From the NCBI GenBank assembly GCA_902805735.1, contig CADCTW010000128.1, positions 1-52,097 on the forward strand: 52,097 nt of DNA, written 5' to 3'. How positions within the stretch are numbered: the stretch's first letter is position 1; each line of letters begins with the position of its first letter. Of the stretch, positions 1 through 7,481 are shown piece after piece. The stretch is from an uncultured Gemmatimonadota bacterium. GTDB taxonomy: Bacteria > Gemmatimonadota > Gemmatimonadetes > Longimicrobiales > Longimicrobiaceae. The notes below the pieces were generated by a model. It was not told the origin of the DNA, did not search any database, and worked only from the letters and a program-made list of their open reading frames with translations. A program made the translations under genes and the position numbers.

Positions 1-304
1 GGCGGGCCAGCTCCACCTGGAAGCCGCCGCCGCCGGGGAGGAAGGTGAAATCCTCCACCAGCTCGCCCCGCAATCCATGCAGCAGGTCCTCCACCTCGCC
101 GCGCAGCACCGGGGGGCCGGCGGAGCGGTTGCCGCGGCCCGTGACCAGCAGCACGGTGCGCACGCCGTCGCCGCGGCGGGCGCGCAGCCAGGCGTCGGCG
201 CGCAGGCGGGCGTCGTCGCCGGTGAGGCCGTGGAGGTCCAGCAGCGGGTGGAGCGAGCCCCACGACGCTCCGGACGGGTCTTTGCGAGGGCGCTTGCGAG
301 GCAC
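1..304 (-). CDS. Smr-domain protein, partial (C-terminus beyond window edge)
   Basis: Read on the minus strand from a GTG at 304, the frame stays open to the window edge. It encodes a short basic N-terminus followed by the Smr (MutS2 C-terminal) fold signatures LDLHG near residue 25 and VTGRGN near residue 58. Smr domains are small DNA or RNA nicking/binding modules; stand-alone versions are common and their substrates are mostly unknown. The conserved DLHG and TGRGN motifs make the family assignment firm; the cellular role is not shown. No good Shine-Dalgarno precedes the GTG, so the start could lie elsewhere. It follows HU on the same strand but is separated from it by the hairpin at 335-363. 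Confidence 0.75.
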   Translation of the reverse strand, partial: MPRKRPRKDPSGASWGSLHPLLDLHGLTGDDARLRADAWLRARRGDGVRTVLLVTGRGNRSAGPPVLRGEVEDLLHGLRGELVEDFTFLPGGGGFQVELAR

Positions 305-334
305 GCGGCAGGGGGAGGAAGGGGCGGAAACGAC

Positions 335-363
335 GAGAGCCACGGCACCGGGCCGTGGCTCTC
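335..363 (-). terminator. Hairpin downstream of HU gene
   Basis: A 12-bp perfect inverted repeat (335-346 with 352-363, five-base loop) lies 22 bp after the HU stop codon. On the minus strand it is followed only by a weak T-run (GTCGTTT). Its position fits transcription termination of HU. Confidence 0.6.
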
Positions 364-384
364 CGCACCGCACGCCGGGATGGC

Positions 385-672
385 TCAGGCGCCCAGGCGA
401 TCCTTGAGGCCCTTCCCCGCGCGGAACGCGGCGTTGGTGGAGGCGGCGATCTGGATCTCCTTGCCGGTACGCGGGTTGCGGCCCGTGCGCGCCTCGCGCT
501 TCTTGGTCTCGAAGCTGCCGAAGCCGGTGATCGTGATCTTCTCGCCGCCGCGCAGCGCCTCGGCGATGATCCCGTTCTCGACGGAGAAAAGCGCGTCGAC
601 CACCTTGGTCGCTTCGGTGCGGGGCAGGTTGGCGCGGTCGCTCAGCTTCGCGACAAGTTCGGCCTTGTTCAC
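385..672 (-). CDS. hup: HU-family nucleoid DNA-binding protein
   Basis: This 95-residue protein has the full length of the HU/IHF family. HU bends and wraps DNA as a dimer and organises the nucleoid. The N-terminal helices begin NKAELVAKLSD, the GFGSFE turn is present, and the DNA-binding arm carries the signature GRNPRTGKEI, followed by the conserved FRAGKGLKD end. The start is the GTG at 672, because AGGAG sits about eight bases upstream and the protein then begins exactly where HU proteins do; the longer reading frame to 735 is not needed. A promoter (735-763) lies upstream and a hairpin (335-363) downstream, so it is probably monocistronic. HU versus IHF subunit cannot be settled, but a single GFGSFE-type protein is usually HU. 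Confidence 0.95.
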   Translation of the reverse strand: MNKAELVAKLSDRANLPRTEATKVVDALFSVENGIIAEALRGGEKITITGFGSFETKKREARTGRNPRTGKEIQIAASTNAAFRAGKGLKDRLGA

Positions 673-734
673 CAGGGAGCTCCTGTGATTGGGGTGAGAA
701 ACGGCGCGGCCAGCTCCCACGCCGTTCGGACCCA

Positions 735-763
735 AGAGTAGGACCCCTCCCTGCCTACGTCAA
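735..763 (-). promoter_or_regulatory. Predicted sigma70-type promoter of HU gene
   Basis: On the minus strand TTGACG (763-758) and TACTCT (740-735) are separated by exactly 17 bases. The predicted start of transcription is about 55 bases before the HU start codon. The -35 match is strong and the -10 match is partial. Confidence 0.55.
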
Positions 764-774
764 GAGAGATTCCA

Positions 775-2136
775 GTGCCCGAATCGCTAGTCGCCACGCC
801 GGTCCCGGCGGGGGAAGCGTCTCCGCGGGAGCTGCAGGCGGCGTACGACATCGCCCACGCGTTCCTCACCGCGGGCTCGCCGGGCGAGGTGTACCATCTC
901 GCCCTGGAGCGCGTGTCGCCGCTGGTGGGCGCGGCCTTCGCCAGCGTCTTCGTGCGCGACACGCCGGACGAGCTGCGCCTGGCCGCCGCGTGGAACTGGC
1001 CCCCGCAGTACGAAGACTTCCTGGACCAGATGCGCGTGCGGGTGGGGCTGGGCCCCACGGGGCGCGCCGTGGCCGAGAACCGCGCCGTCGAGGTGCTCGA
1101 CATCCCCTCCGACCCGCTGCTGGAGGACTGGCGCGAGATCGCGCGGGAGCTGGACTTCACGGCGTCGGTCTCCCTGCCGCTGGCGTCGGGCGACACGCCG
1201 GAGGGGGCGATCACCTTCTACTTCCGCACCTCGGACACGCTGCGCGAGACGGACCGCTCCCTGCTGCGGCTGGTGGCGGACCAGCTCTCCGCCACGGCGA
1301 TGAAGGCGCACCTGATCGACGACCTGCAGGAGGCCAACCGCCGGCTCCGCAAGCAGAACGTGGAGCTGGAGGCGCGCTTCCGCGAGGCGGAGGAGGCGCG
1401 GCGGCTGAAGGGCGAGTTCATGGCCAACATCTCGCACGAGCTGCGCACCCCGCTCACGGCCATCCTGGGCTACACCTACCTGCTGCGCGAGGGGATCGGC
1501 GGCGAGCTGTGCGAGGAGCACCGCGGCTCGGTGGACAGGATCGAGTCGTCCGGCACGGAGCTGTTGAACCTGATCAACGACCTGCTGGACCTCACGCACC
1601 TGCAGCTCGGCCGCCTCCCCGTGCAGGCGGAGACCACCGACGCCGTGGCCCTGCTCCACGCCGTGGGCAGCCACGTGTCGCCCGCGCCGGCCCCCGGCGT
1701 GGAAGTGGTGCACGACACGCCGGAAGTCTCCGTCCCCGTGCGCACCGACCCGTCGCTGGTGCTGCGCATCCTCCGCCACCTGGTTTCCAACGCCTTCAAG
1801 TTCACCCCGTCCGGCCGGGTGACGATGCGGGTGCGCGTGGTCGCCGGCTCGCCGTGGACGGAGGAGGCGCAGGCCACGGGGAGCACGCAGCACAGGGTCG
1901 TCTGGGAGGTGGAGGACACCGGCATCGGCATCGACGCGGTGCAGATGGAGGGGATCTTCGACGAGTTCCGCCAGGTGGACGGCTCGCCCACGCGGCGCTA
2001 CGGGGGAACGGGGATCGGCCTGGCGCTCTCCCGCCAGCTCGCGCGCAGGCTGGGCGGCGACATCTCGGTGCGCTCCACCCCCGGCCAGGGCTCGGTCTTC
2101 TCCCTTTCCGTCCCCGCGGGGCTGCGCGGCGCGTGA
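775..2136 (+). CDS. GAF-domain sensor histidine kinase
   Basis: This 453-residue soluble protein has a GAF domain (about residues 20-175), a charged coiled-coil linker (180-215), a HisKA dimerisation domain with the phospho-acceptor His221 in ISHELRTP, and a HATPase_c domain (about 310-450) with LVSNAFKFTP, DTGIGI and GGTGIGLAL boxes. It should autophosphorylate in response to a cytoplasmic ligand or redox signal; the ligand cannot be read from sequence. No membrane segment is visible. It starts with GTG behind a purine-rich AGAGAGA. Its stop overlaps the GTG start of the SerB-like phosphatase by four bases, so the two are translationally coupled, which is unusual for a sensor kinase and a metabolic enzyme. 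No cognate regulator is adjacent. Confidence 0.9.
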   Translation: MPESLVATPVPAGEASPRELQAAYDIAHAFLTAGSPGEVYHLALERVSPLVGAAFASVFVRDTPDELRLAAAWNWPPQYEDFLDQMRVRVGLGPTGRAVAENRAVEVLDIPSDPLLEDWREIARELDFTASVSLPLASGDTPEGAITFYFRTSDTLRETDRSLLRLVADQLSATAMKAHLIDDLQEANRRLRKQNVELEARFREAEEARRLKGEFMANISHELRTPLTAILGYTYLLREGIGGELCEEHRGSVDRIESSGTELLNLINDLLDLTHLQLGRLPVQAETTDAVALLHAVGSHVSPAPAPGVEVVHDTPEVSVPVRTDPSLVLRILRHLVSNAFKFTPSGRVTMRVRVVAGSPWTEEAQATGSTQHRVVWEVEDTGIGIDAVQMEGIFDEFRQVDGSPTRRYGGTGIGLALSRQLARRLGGDISVRSTPGQGSVFSLSVPAGLRGA

Positions 2137-2855
2137 GCTTCTCCACCATCGTATTCGACTGCGACTCCACGCTGGCCCGGGTGGAGGGGATCGACGAGCT
2201 GGCGGGCGCCCACGCCGGCGAGGTCCGCGCCCTCACGGAGGGGGCGATGGCGGGCACCATTCCGCTGGAGGAGGTGTATGCACGCCGCCTCCAGATCATC
2301 CGCCCCACCCGCGACCGCGTGGACGCGCTGGGCCGCGAGTACGCGGCGGCCCTGGTGCCGGACGCGCGCGAGACGGTGGCCGCGCTGCGCTTCCTGGGCA
2401 AGACGGTGCGCATCCTCTCCGGGGGCCTGCTCCCCGCCGTGCAGGCCGTGGCCGGCGAGCTGGGCATCGCCCCGGCGGACGTGGCCGCGGTCGCCATCCA
2501 CTTCGACGCCGCGGGTGGCTACGCCGGCTTCGACGCCGCCTCGCCGCTGGCCCGCAGCGGCGGCAAGGCCGAGGTGCTGCGCGCCTGGTCCCTCCCCCGC
2601 CCCGCCCTGCTGGTGGGCGACGGCGCCACGGACCTGGAAGCCCGCCCCGCCGTGGACGCCTTCGCCGCGTACATGGGCGTCGCCTTCCGCGAAGCCGTGG
2701 CCGCCGGCGCCGACTACGTCCTGCGTGACGCCAGCCTCGCCCCCGTCGTCGCTCTGGCAGCGGACGACGCGGACCGGGCTCGCCTGGCGAACTCTCCGTA
2801 CGCGGAGCTGCTGGCGCGCGGTGATCGGATGATGGGGAGAATCGCCAGATCCTGA
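2133..2855 (+). CDS. SerB-like HAD phosphatase (probable phosphoserine phosphatase)
   Basis: The GTG start overlaps the kinase stop as GTGA. The 240-residue product carries the HAD motifs in order: DCDST (nucleophile Asp9, acid Asp11), a motif II serine in ILSGG, the GGK lysine, and VGDGATDLEA. DxDST is typical of the phosphoserine phosphatase/MtnX branch. With an aminotransferase and SerA just downstream, dephosphorylation of O-phosphoserine to serine, the last step of the pathway, is the natural role. The family assignment is firm; the substrate is inferred from motif and neighbours. Other phosphate esters remain possible. Confidence 0.8.
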   Translation: MSFSTIVFDCDSTLARVEGIDELAGAHAGEVRALTEGAMAGTIPLEEVYARRLQIIRPTRDRVDALGREYAAALVPDARETVAALRFLGKTVRILSGGLLPAVQAVAGELGIAPADVAAVAIHFDAAGGYAGFDAASPLARSGGKAEVLRAWSLPRPALLVGDGATDLEARPAVDAFAAYMGVAFREAVAAGADYVLRDASLAPVVALAADDADRARLANSPYAELLARGDRMMGRIARS

Positions 2856-2887
2856 GTGCCTAGTGCCTAGTGCCTGGTGCCTAGTGA
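2856..2887 (+). repeat. Short heptamer repeat (GTGCCTA, about 4 units)
   Basis: Directly after the SerB-like stop codon are three copies of GTGCCTA and one GTGCCTG, followed by a degenerate GTGACTG. The unit is the reverse complement of the TAGGCAC array at 13923-14034. Confidence 0.8.
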
Positions 2888-2974
2888 CTGCATCGCGCGG
2901 ATCCCGGACTGAAGACTCCTGTACCCGCCGGCCCCGAACCTTACGAACGACTTACATCTACACCCCGCCACACC

Positions 2975-3622
2975 GTGCACGACGCCACCCTACACACCCT
3001 CGCCGTCGGCGACATCCGCGTGAGCCTCGGCGACCTTCCGCTGGGGCAGAACCGGAAGCGGGTGCTCCTGACCGAGAATGGGAAGACCCGCACCGTGGGG
3101 ACGACCGGCGAGGTCCTTTCCATCGCCAGCGAACGCGGGGTGATCAGCCTGCGCCGCGTGCAGACGCTGGACTCGCGCGAGCTGGGGATGCTGCGCGTGG
3201 AGGTGCTGATGTCGCCCTCCACCTTTGCGCCGCTCCGCTCCCAGTCCGCCGGCCTTCTCGGCGACTCCACGCTGGCATACGGCGATGGAGTCGTCCACGG
3301 CTCCGTCGCGGAAACCGCCGTCTCGCACCCCCTCGACCGCCCCGTCTTCGACGCGTGGGCCGTGGAAGTCATCCTGCGCAGCCTCCCGCTCGACGAGGGC
3401 TACGCCGTGGAGATCCCCGCCTTCGTGTGCCGCGACCGCGCCGTCGTCGCCGTCAAGGCGCGCGTGGAAGCGCTGGATGAAGCGGCCGGCGAGCGCGCGT
3501 GGCGCGTAGCGGTTGATTTTGGCCGTCTGCGCAGCACCTACTGGGTCGGCACCGAGACGCGCGCCTTCCTCCGCCAGGACCTGCTCCTCTCCTCCGGCGC
3601 CACACTCAGCTTCGTGAAATAA
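2975..3622 (+). CDS. Conserved hypothetical protein, beta-rich
   Basis: I do not recognise a named family with certainty. The 215-residue product has no clear signal peptide or membrane segment. The C-terminal half (FDAWAVEVILRSLPL onward, with a terminal part containing AWRVAVDFG and TYWVGTETRAFLRQ) resembles the end of DUF3108-like proteins, which describe a measured value through beta strands, but this is weak. The start is the GTG at 2975; no Shine-Dalgarno is visible, so another start is possible. It lies between the SerB-like phosphatase and the aminotransferase and ends in a long palindrome whose left arm begins inside its stop codon. No function is proposed. Confidence 0.6.
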   Translation: MHDATLHTLAVGDIRVSLGDLPLGQNRKRVLLTENGKTRTVGTTGEVLSIASERGVISLRRVQTLDSRELGMLRVEVLMSPSTFAPLRSQSAGLLGDSTLAYGDGVVHGSVAETAVSHPLDRPVFDAWAVEVILRSLPLDEGYAVEIPAFVCRDRAVVAVKARVEALDEAAGERAWRVAVDFGRLRSTYWVGTETRAFLRQDLLLSSGATLSFVK

Positions 3623-3696
3623 GGGGCTCACACAGAGACACAGAGGCACAGAGATGAAGTCGTCTCTGTGCCTCTGTGTCTCTGTGTGAGCCCCTT
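3621..3696. repeat. 3'-end palindromic hairpin, copy 1
   Basis: A near-perfect inverted repeat with arms of about 32 bp and an 8-base loop (AAGGGGCTCACACAGAG... paired with ...CTCTGTGTGAGCCCCTT). The left arm starts inside the TAA of the preceding gene. It is the reference copy of the family described in the findings. Confidence 0.9.
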
Positions 3697-3764
3697 GCGG
3701 ATCTCGGCGGCACGGTCGAGCTTCCCGGCTCGTCGAAGTCTTCACCTGCATCTTTCACGAACGA

Positions 3765-4853
3765 ATGTCCCGCTTCTTCCTCCCAGGCCCCACCGAAGTC
3801 GGCCACGAAGTGCTCGCGGCGATGACGCGGCCCATGATCGGCCACCGCGGGTCCGAGATGTCGGAGATCCTGGCGGGGTGCGATCCGGTGCTGCGCGCCA
3901 TCTTCCGCACGGAGCGGCCCGTGTACGTCGCCAGCTCGTCGGCGACGGGGCTGATGGAGGGCGCCGTGCGCAACGGGGTGCGGCGGCGCGCGCTGGCGCT
4001 CACGAACGGGGCGTTCAGCGAGCGGTTCCGCGACCTGGTGGCGGATTGCGGGCGGGAGGTGGAGACGTACGAGGTGGATTGGGGCGAGGCGCACGAGCCG
4101 GAGGAGCTTCATCGCCGGCTGCGCGCCGGCGGCTTCGACGCGGTCACCTTCGCCCACTCGGAGACCTCCACCGGCGTCCTCAACCCGCTGCGCGACCTGG
4201 CCGAGGCCGTGCGCACCGCCGAGGGCGAGACGGGCGACGAGATCCTGCTGCTGGTGGACGGCGTCACCAGCGTGGGCGGCTCGCTGGTGGAGATGGACGC
4301 GTGGGGGCTCGACTTCCTCCTCACCGGGTCGCAAAAGGCCATGGCGCTCCCGCCGGGGCTGGCCTTCGGCGCGGCGTCGGAGCGGATGATGGCGCGCGCG
4401 GCCACCCTCACGGGGCGCGGCCAGTACTTCGACCTGCTGGAGTACGACCGCTACTGGCGCAAGCACCAGACGCCCACCACCCCGGCCCTGTCGCTGGTCT
4501 ACGCCCTCGCCGAGCAGGCGCGCCGCATCGACGCCGAGGGCGTGGAGGCCCGCGCCGCGCGCCACGACGCCATGCGCGAGCGGTGCCTGCGTTGGGCGGC
4601 GGAGCGCGGGGAGCGGTGGGGGCTGAGCGCGTACGCCCCCGCGGGCCGCCGCTCGCCCACGGTTACCACGCTGGCGGTGGACGGGCCCGTGGCCGCGCCG
4701 GAGATCGTGGCGCGGCTGAAGCGGGCGGGGTGGACGATCGGCGGCGGCTACGGGAAGCTCAGGGACACGACCATCCGGATCGGGCACATGGGAGACCACA
4801 CGGTGGAAGGATTGGACGCGCTGCTGGCCGCGACGGAGGAGGTGCTGGGATGA
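3765..4853 (+). CDS. Class-V aminotransferase (probable phosphoserine aminotransferase)
   Basis: This 362-residue PLP enzyme belongs to the alanine-glyoxylate/serine-pyruvate branch of class V aminotransferases. It begins FLPGPTEV, has the substrate-binding SSSATGLME region, the aspartate-containing VDGVTSVG strand, and the PLP lysine Lys191 in TGSQKAM. The C-terminal RIGHMGDH motif is also typical. In several bacteria this branch replaces SerC and transaminates 3-phosphohydroxypyruvate. Here the stop overlaps the start of SerA as ATGA, which supports that role; the alternative is glyoxylate or pyruvate transamination. Catalytic type is certain, substrate inferred. No clear Shine-Dalgarno precedes the ATG. 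Confidence 0.85.
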   Translation: MSRFFLPGPTEVGHEVLAAMTRPMIGHRGSEMSEILAGCDPVLRAIFRTERPVYVASSSATGLMEGAVRNGVRRRALALTNGAFSERFRDLVADCGREVETYEVDWGEAHEPEELHRRLRAGGFDAVTFAHSETSTGVLNPLRDLAEAVRTAEGETGDEILLLVDGVTSVGGSLVEMDAWGLDFLLTGSQKAMALPPGLAFGAASERMMARAATLTGRGQYFDLLEYDRYWRKHQTPTTPALSLVYALAEQARRIDAEGVEARAARHDAMRERCLRWAAERGERWGLSAYAPAGRRSPTVTTLAVDGPVAAPEIVARLKRAGWTIGGGYGKLRDTTIRIGHMGDHTVEGLDALLAATEEVLG

Positions 4854-6457
4854 ACGAGCCGCGCTTCCGCGTGCTGGTGACGGACGAGGTGGACCCGGAG
4901 GGGCTCGCGCACCTCCGCTCGCACCCCGACATCGAGGTGGACGAGAAGCCCACGCGCCCCCTCGCCGAAGTGGTCGCCGAGATCGGCCGGTACGACGCGT
5001 TCGTGGGCCGCAGCGCCACCAGGGTGACGCGCGAGCTGCTCCAGGCGGGCGACCGGCTGAAGGTGATCGGCCGCGCGGGGGTAGGGGTGGACAACATCGA
5101 CCTGCCCACGGCCACGGAGCTGGGGATCGCGGTGATCAACGCCCCGGGCGGCAACACGGTGTCGGTGGCGGAGCTGGCGTTCGGGGTGCTCCTCTCGCTG
5201 GTGCGCCACATCCACACGGCCGACGAGTCGATGCGCGCGGGGCGCTGGGACCGCTCGCGGCTGGGCGGCTCGGAGCTGCGCGGGCGGACGATGGCCATCG
5301 TGGGGCTGGGGCGGATCGGGAGCGAGATGGCCCGCCGCGCCCGCGCCTTCGGGATGACGCTGGTGGGCTTCGACCCGTACGTCCCCCCCGGCCGCTTCGA
5401 GGAGCTGGGCGTGGAGCGGGTGGAGCGCCTGGGCGACGCGCTGGACCGCGCGGCCGTGCTCACCATCCACACCCCCCTGAACGCCGAGACCACGGGGATG
5501 ATCGGCGCGGCGGAGCTGGCGCGGCTGGGGCGCGACGCCATCGTGCTGAACCTGGCCCGCGGCGGCATCGTGGCCGAGGACGCGCTGCTGGATGCCCTCA
5601 CGGCGGGGCGCATCGGCGGCGCGGCGCTGGACGTGTTCTCCGTGGAGCCGCTCCCGGCCGAGCACCCGCTGCGGCGGATCCCCAACCTGATCCTCACCCC
5701 GCACCTGGGCGCATCCACCAGCGACGCGCAGCGCAGCGTGTCGGTGGAGGCGTGCAGCGCCGTGCGCGACGCGCTGGTCACGGGGGACCTGAGCGCGGCC
5801 ATCAACGCGGCGGGGGTGGGCGGCACCGGGTGGGGCGAGCTGCGCCCCCTCCTGGAGCTCGCGGACCGTCTGGGACGGCTGGGCCGCACCCTGCTTCCCG
5901 GCGCCGTTAGCGCGCTGGAGCTGCGCTACACCGGCCCGCGGGGCGAGCAGGCGCCGCGCCCCCTCCTCCTCGCCGCGCTGCAGGGCACGCTGCGCGACGT
6001 GGTGGACCGCCGCGCCATCAACTTGGTGAACGTGCAGCACGTGGCCACGGAGCGCGGCATCGAATCCGCCTCCACGCACGTGGCGGGGCGCGGGGAGCTG
6101 GGGGAGGAGGTGGAGCTGCGGATGGAGGCGGGCGACCGCATCACCCGCGTGGCCGGCGCGCTGCTGGGGGAGAAGCACGGCCGCATCGTGCGCATCGGCC
6201 CCTTTCGCGTGGACGTGGCGCCGCGGGGCACGCTGGTGGTCCTGCGCAACCGCGACGTCCCCGGCGTCATCGGGCGCGTGGGCACGCTGCTGGGCGAGGC
6301 GGACGTGAACATCGCCGAGTACCACCAGGCGCGCCTGCAGGTGGGCGGCGAGGCCCTCGCCGCCATCACCGTGGACGGCCGCATCCCCGCCGACGTCCAG
6401 CAGCGCCTCGCGGACCTGCCGGAGGTGGTGGACGTGCGGCAGGTGGACATGGAGTGA
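4850..6457 (+). CDS. serA: D-3-phosphoglycerate dehydrogenase
   Basis: The 535-residue product has the length of the long SerA type. It carries the 2-hydroxyacid dehydrogenase fold with the Rossmann motif GLGRIGSEMARRA (about residue 148), the catalytic Arg in NLARGGIV and His in TPHLGAST, then an ASB intervening domain (about 320-455) and a C-terminal ACT domain (about 460-535, beginning LVVLRNRDVPGVIGRVG). It oxidises 3-phosphoglycerate to 3-phosphohydroxypyruvate with NAD, the first step of serine synthesis. The ACT domain suggests feedback control by serine. GGAGG sits eight bases before the ATG, which overlaps the aminotransferase stop, so the two are co-translated. A repeat element, not a simple terminator, follows. 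Confidence 0.95.
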   Translation: MNEPRFRVLVTDEVDPEGLAHLRSHPDIEVDEKPTRPLAEVVAEIGRYDAFVGRSATRVTRELLQAGDRLKVIGRAGVGVDNIDLPTATELGIAVINAPGGNTVSVAELAFGVLLSLVRHIHTADESMRAGRWDRSRLGGSELRGRTMAIVGLGRIGSEMARRARAFGMTLVGFDPYVPPGRFEELGVERVERLGDALDRAAVLTIHTPLNAETTGMIGAAELARLGRDAIVLNLARGGIVAEDALLDALTAGRIGGAALDVFSVEPLPAEHPLRRIPNLILTPHLGASTSDAQRSVSVEACSAVRDALVTGDLSAAINAAGVGGTGWGELRPLLELADRLGRLGRTLLPGAVSALELRYTGPRGEQAPRPLLLAALQGTLRDVVDRRAINLVNVQHVATERGIESASTHVAGRGELGEEVELRMEAGDRITRVAGALLGEKHGRIVRIGPFRVDVAPRGTLVVLRNRDVPGVIGRVGTLLGEADVNIAEYHQARLQVGGEALAAITVDGRIPADVQQRLADLPEVVDVRQVDME

Positions 6458-6473
6458 CGGAGGTGTGTGAGCC

Positions 6474-6731
6474 GTGGGTGCGTGGGCGGGGACGTCGCTG
6501 GCGTCCGCGGGGGCCCTCACCCCCCCGACCCCCGCTCTCCCGATAACGGGAGAGGGGGGCGCATCTTCGGTGTCTGCGCGGCGTTCGGCGGCGGCGCGCC
6601 TGCCGTTCTCAAAATCGGCGGCCCCCGAGATACGCGGGCGCGGCTGGACGGCTGGAATGCGCCCCCCTCTCCCGTTATCGGGAGAGGGGGGTCGGGGGGG
6701 TGAGGGCCTTCCGTCAGCACGCCGCAGCTCT
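6474..6731. repeat. MITE/REPIN-like element E1
   Basis: Two about 50-bp arms (6513-6562 and 6659-6709) are near-exact inverted copies, each with an inner CTCTCCCG-ATAA-CGGGAGAG hairpin, and flank about 96 bp. Similarity to the element at 22928-23174 continues into both outer flanks, giving an element of roughly 258 bp. No coding capacity is seen. With short flanks it fills the gap between serA and the next gene. Confidence 0.75.
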
Positions 6732-6833
6732 TCCCAGTCCCGCGCTTCCGAACGCACGCACGCACTTTACATTGCCCACCGCGCCGCTACTTTGAGCACG
6801 CACCGCAGAGATTTCCACCCACACGAGGCATCC

Positions 6834-7334
6834 ATGAGCATCCGCGAGTGGCTCAAGCAGCGGATCACAGAGCGCGCCGGGCAGGGTGAGGGGAGCGATT
6901 CGTTCCTCGCGCGGCTGGTGTTCGGCAAAGAAGAGCCGCGGCAGCGCGCGCTCGGCGAGTACGACACCCGCTCCTACCCTCCCGAGCTGATCGACCAGCT
7001 CCGCCGCCGGGCCGAGGTGACGGACGAGGTGATGGAGATGGACTTCACCACGGCCCAGGCCCGCCGCGACGCCATCCCCAGGCTCCAGCAGCTCCTGTAC
7101 AAGTACCCGCACCCGGTGCTGTACGAGGCGCTGATCCACGCCTACGCGGACGCGGGGCGCTGGGACGAGGCGCGCGGCGTGGCGTACGCCGCCCGCGAGC
7201 GCCGCCTGGAGTGCTCGCGCTCCACCTACCCGGAGATCCGCTCCGAGACCGACCGGCTCAAGGAGTGGACCCCCGCCCACGTAGACGAGATGCGGGCGGA
7301 GCGCGAGGGCGTCCCGGAGCAGCCAGCCACCTGA
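6834..7334 (+). CDS. Hypothetical protein with TPR-like helical region
   Basis: The 166-residue cytoplasmic protein begins MSIREWLKQRI with GAGG a few bases upstream. Residues from about 75 to 125 form two helices with a TPR-like pattern (YPHPVLYEALIHAYADAGRW then DEARGVAYAARER). The N-terminus is basic and amphipathic. I do not recognise the family and propose no function beyond possible protein binding. It is followed by a 3'-end hairpin. Upstream, TTTACA and TACTTT are 16 bp apart (near 6769-6796) and could be a weak promoter. Confidence 0.65.
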   Translation: MSIREWLKQRITERAGQGEGSDSFLARLVFGKEEPRQRALGEYDTRSYPPELIDQLRRRAEVTDEVMEMDFTTAQARRDAIPRLQQLLYKYPHPVLYEALIHAYADAGRWDEARGVAYAARERRLECSRSTYPEIRSETDRLKEWTPAHVDEMRAEREGVPEQPAT

Positions 7335-7342
7335 AACAGCCT

Positions 7343-7413
7343 GGCTCACGCAGAGACACAGAGGCACAGAGGAAAATGGATTTTCTCTGTGCCTCTGTGT
7401 CTCTGTGTGAGCC
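7343..7413. repeat. 3'-end palindromic hairpin, copy 2
   Basis: Full-length copy, eight bases after the preceding stop. The left arm has CACGCAGAG against CTCTGTGTG, so the single change keeps a G-U pair. The loop is AT-rich. Confidence 0.9.
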
Positions 7414-7481
7414 CCGGGTTTGAAGGCACACGAAATGCGCCTGCCTATATTCACACTCACCCTTCCCGGCGGCGAGCAGAC

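Noticed and set aside
1998..2501. Minus-strand frames over the histidine kinase and phosphatase
   Set aside because: They run antisense to genes with clear catalytic motifs and show shadow composition.
6517..6765. Short minus-strand frame in element E1
   Set aside because: It consists of the repeat arms and has no homology-like features; the same peptide arises from other copies of the element.
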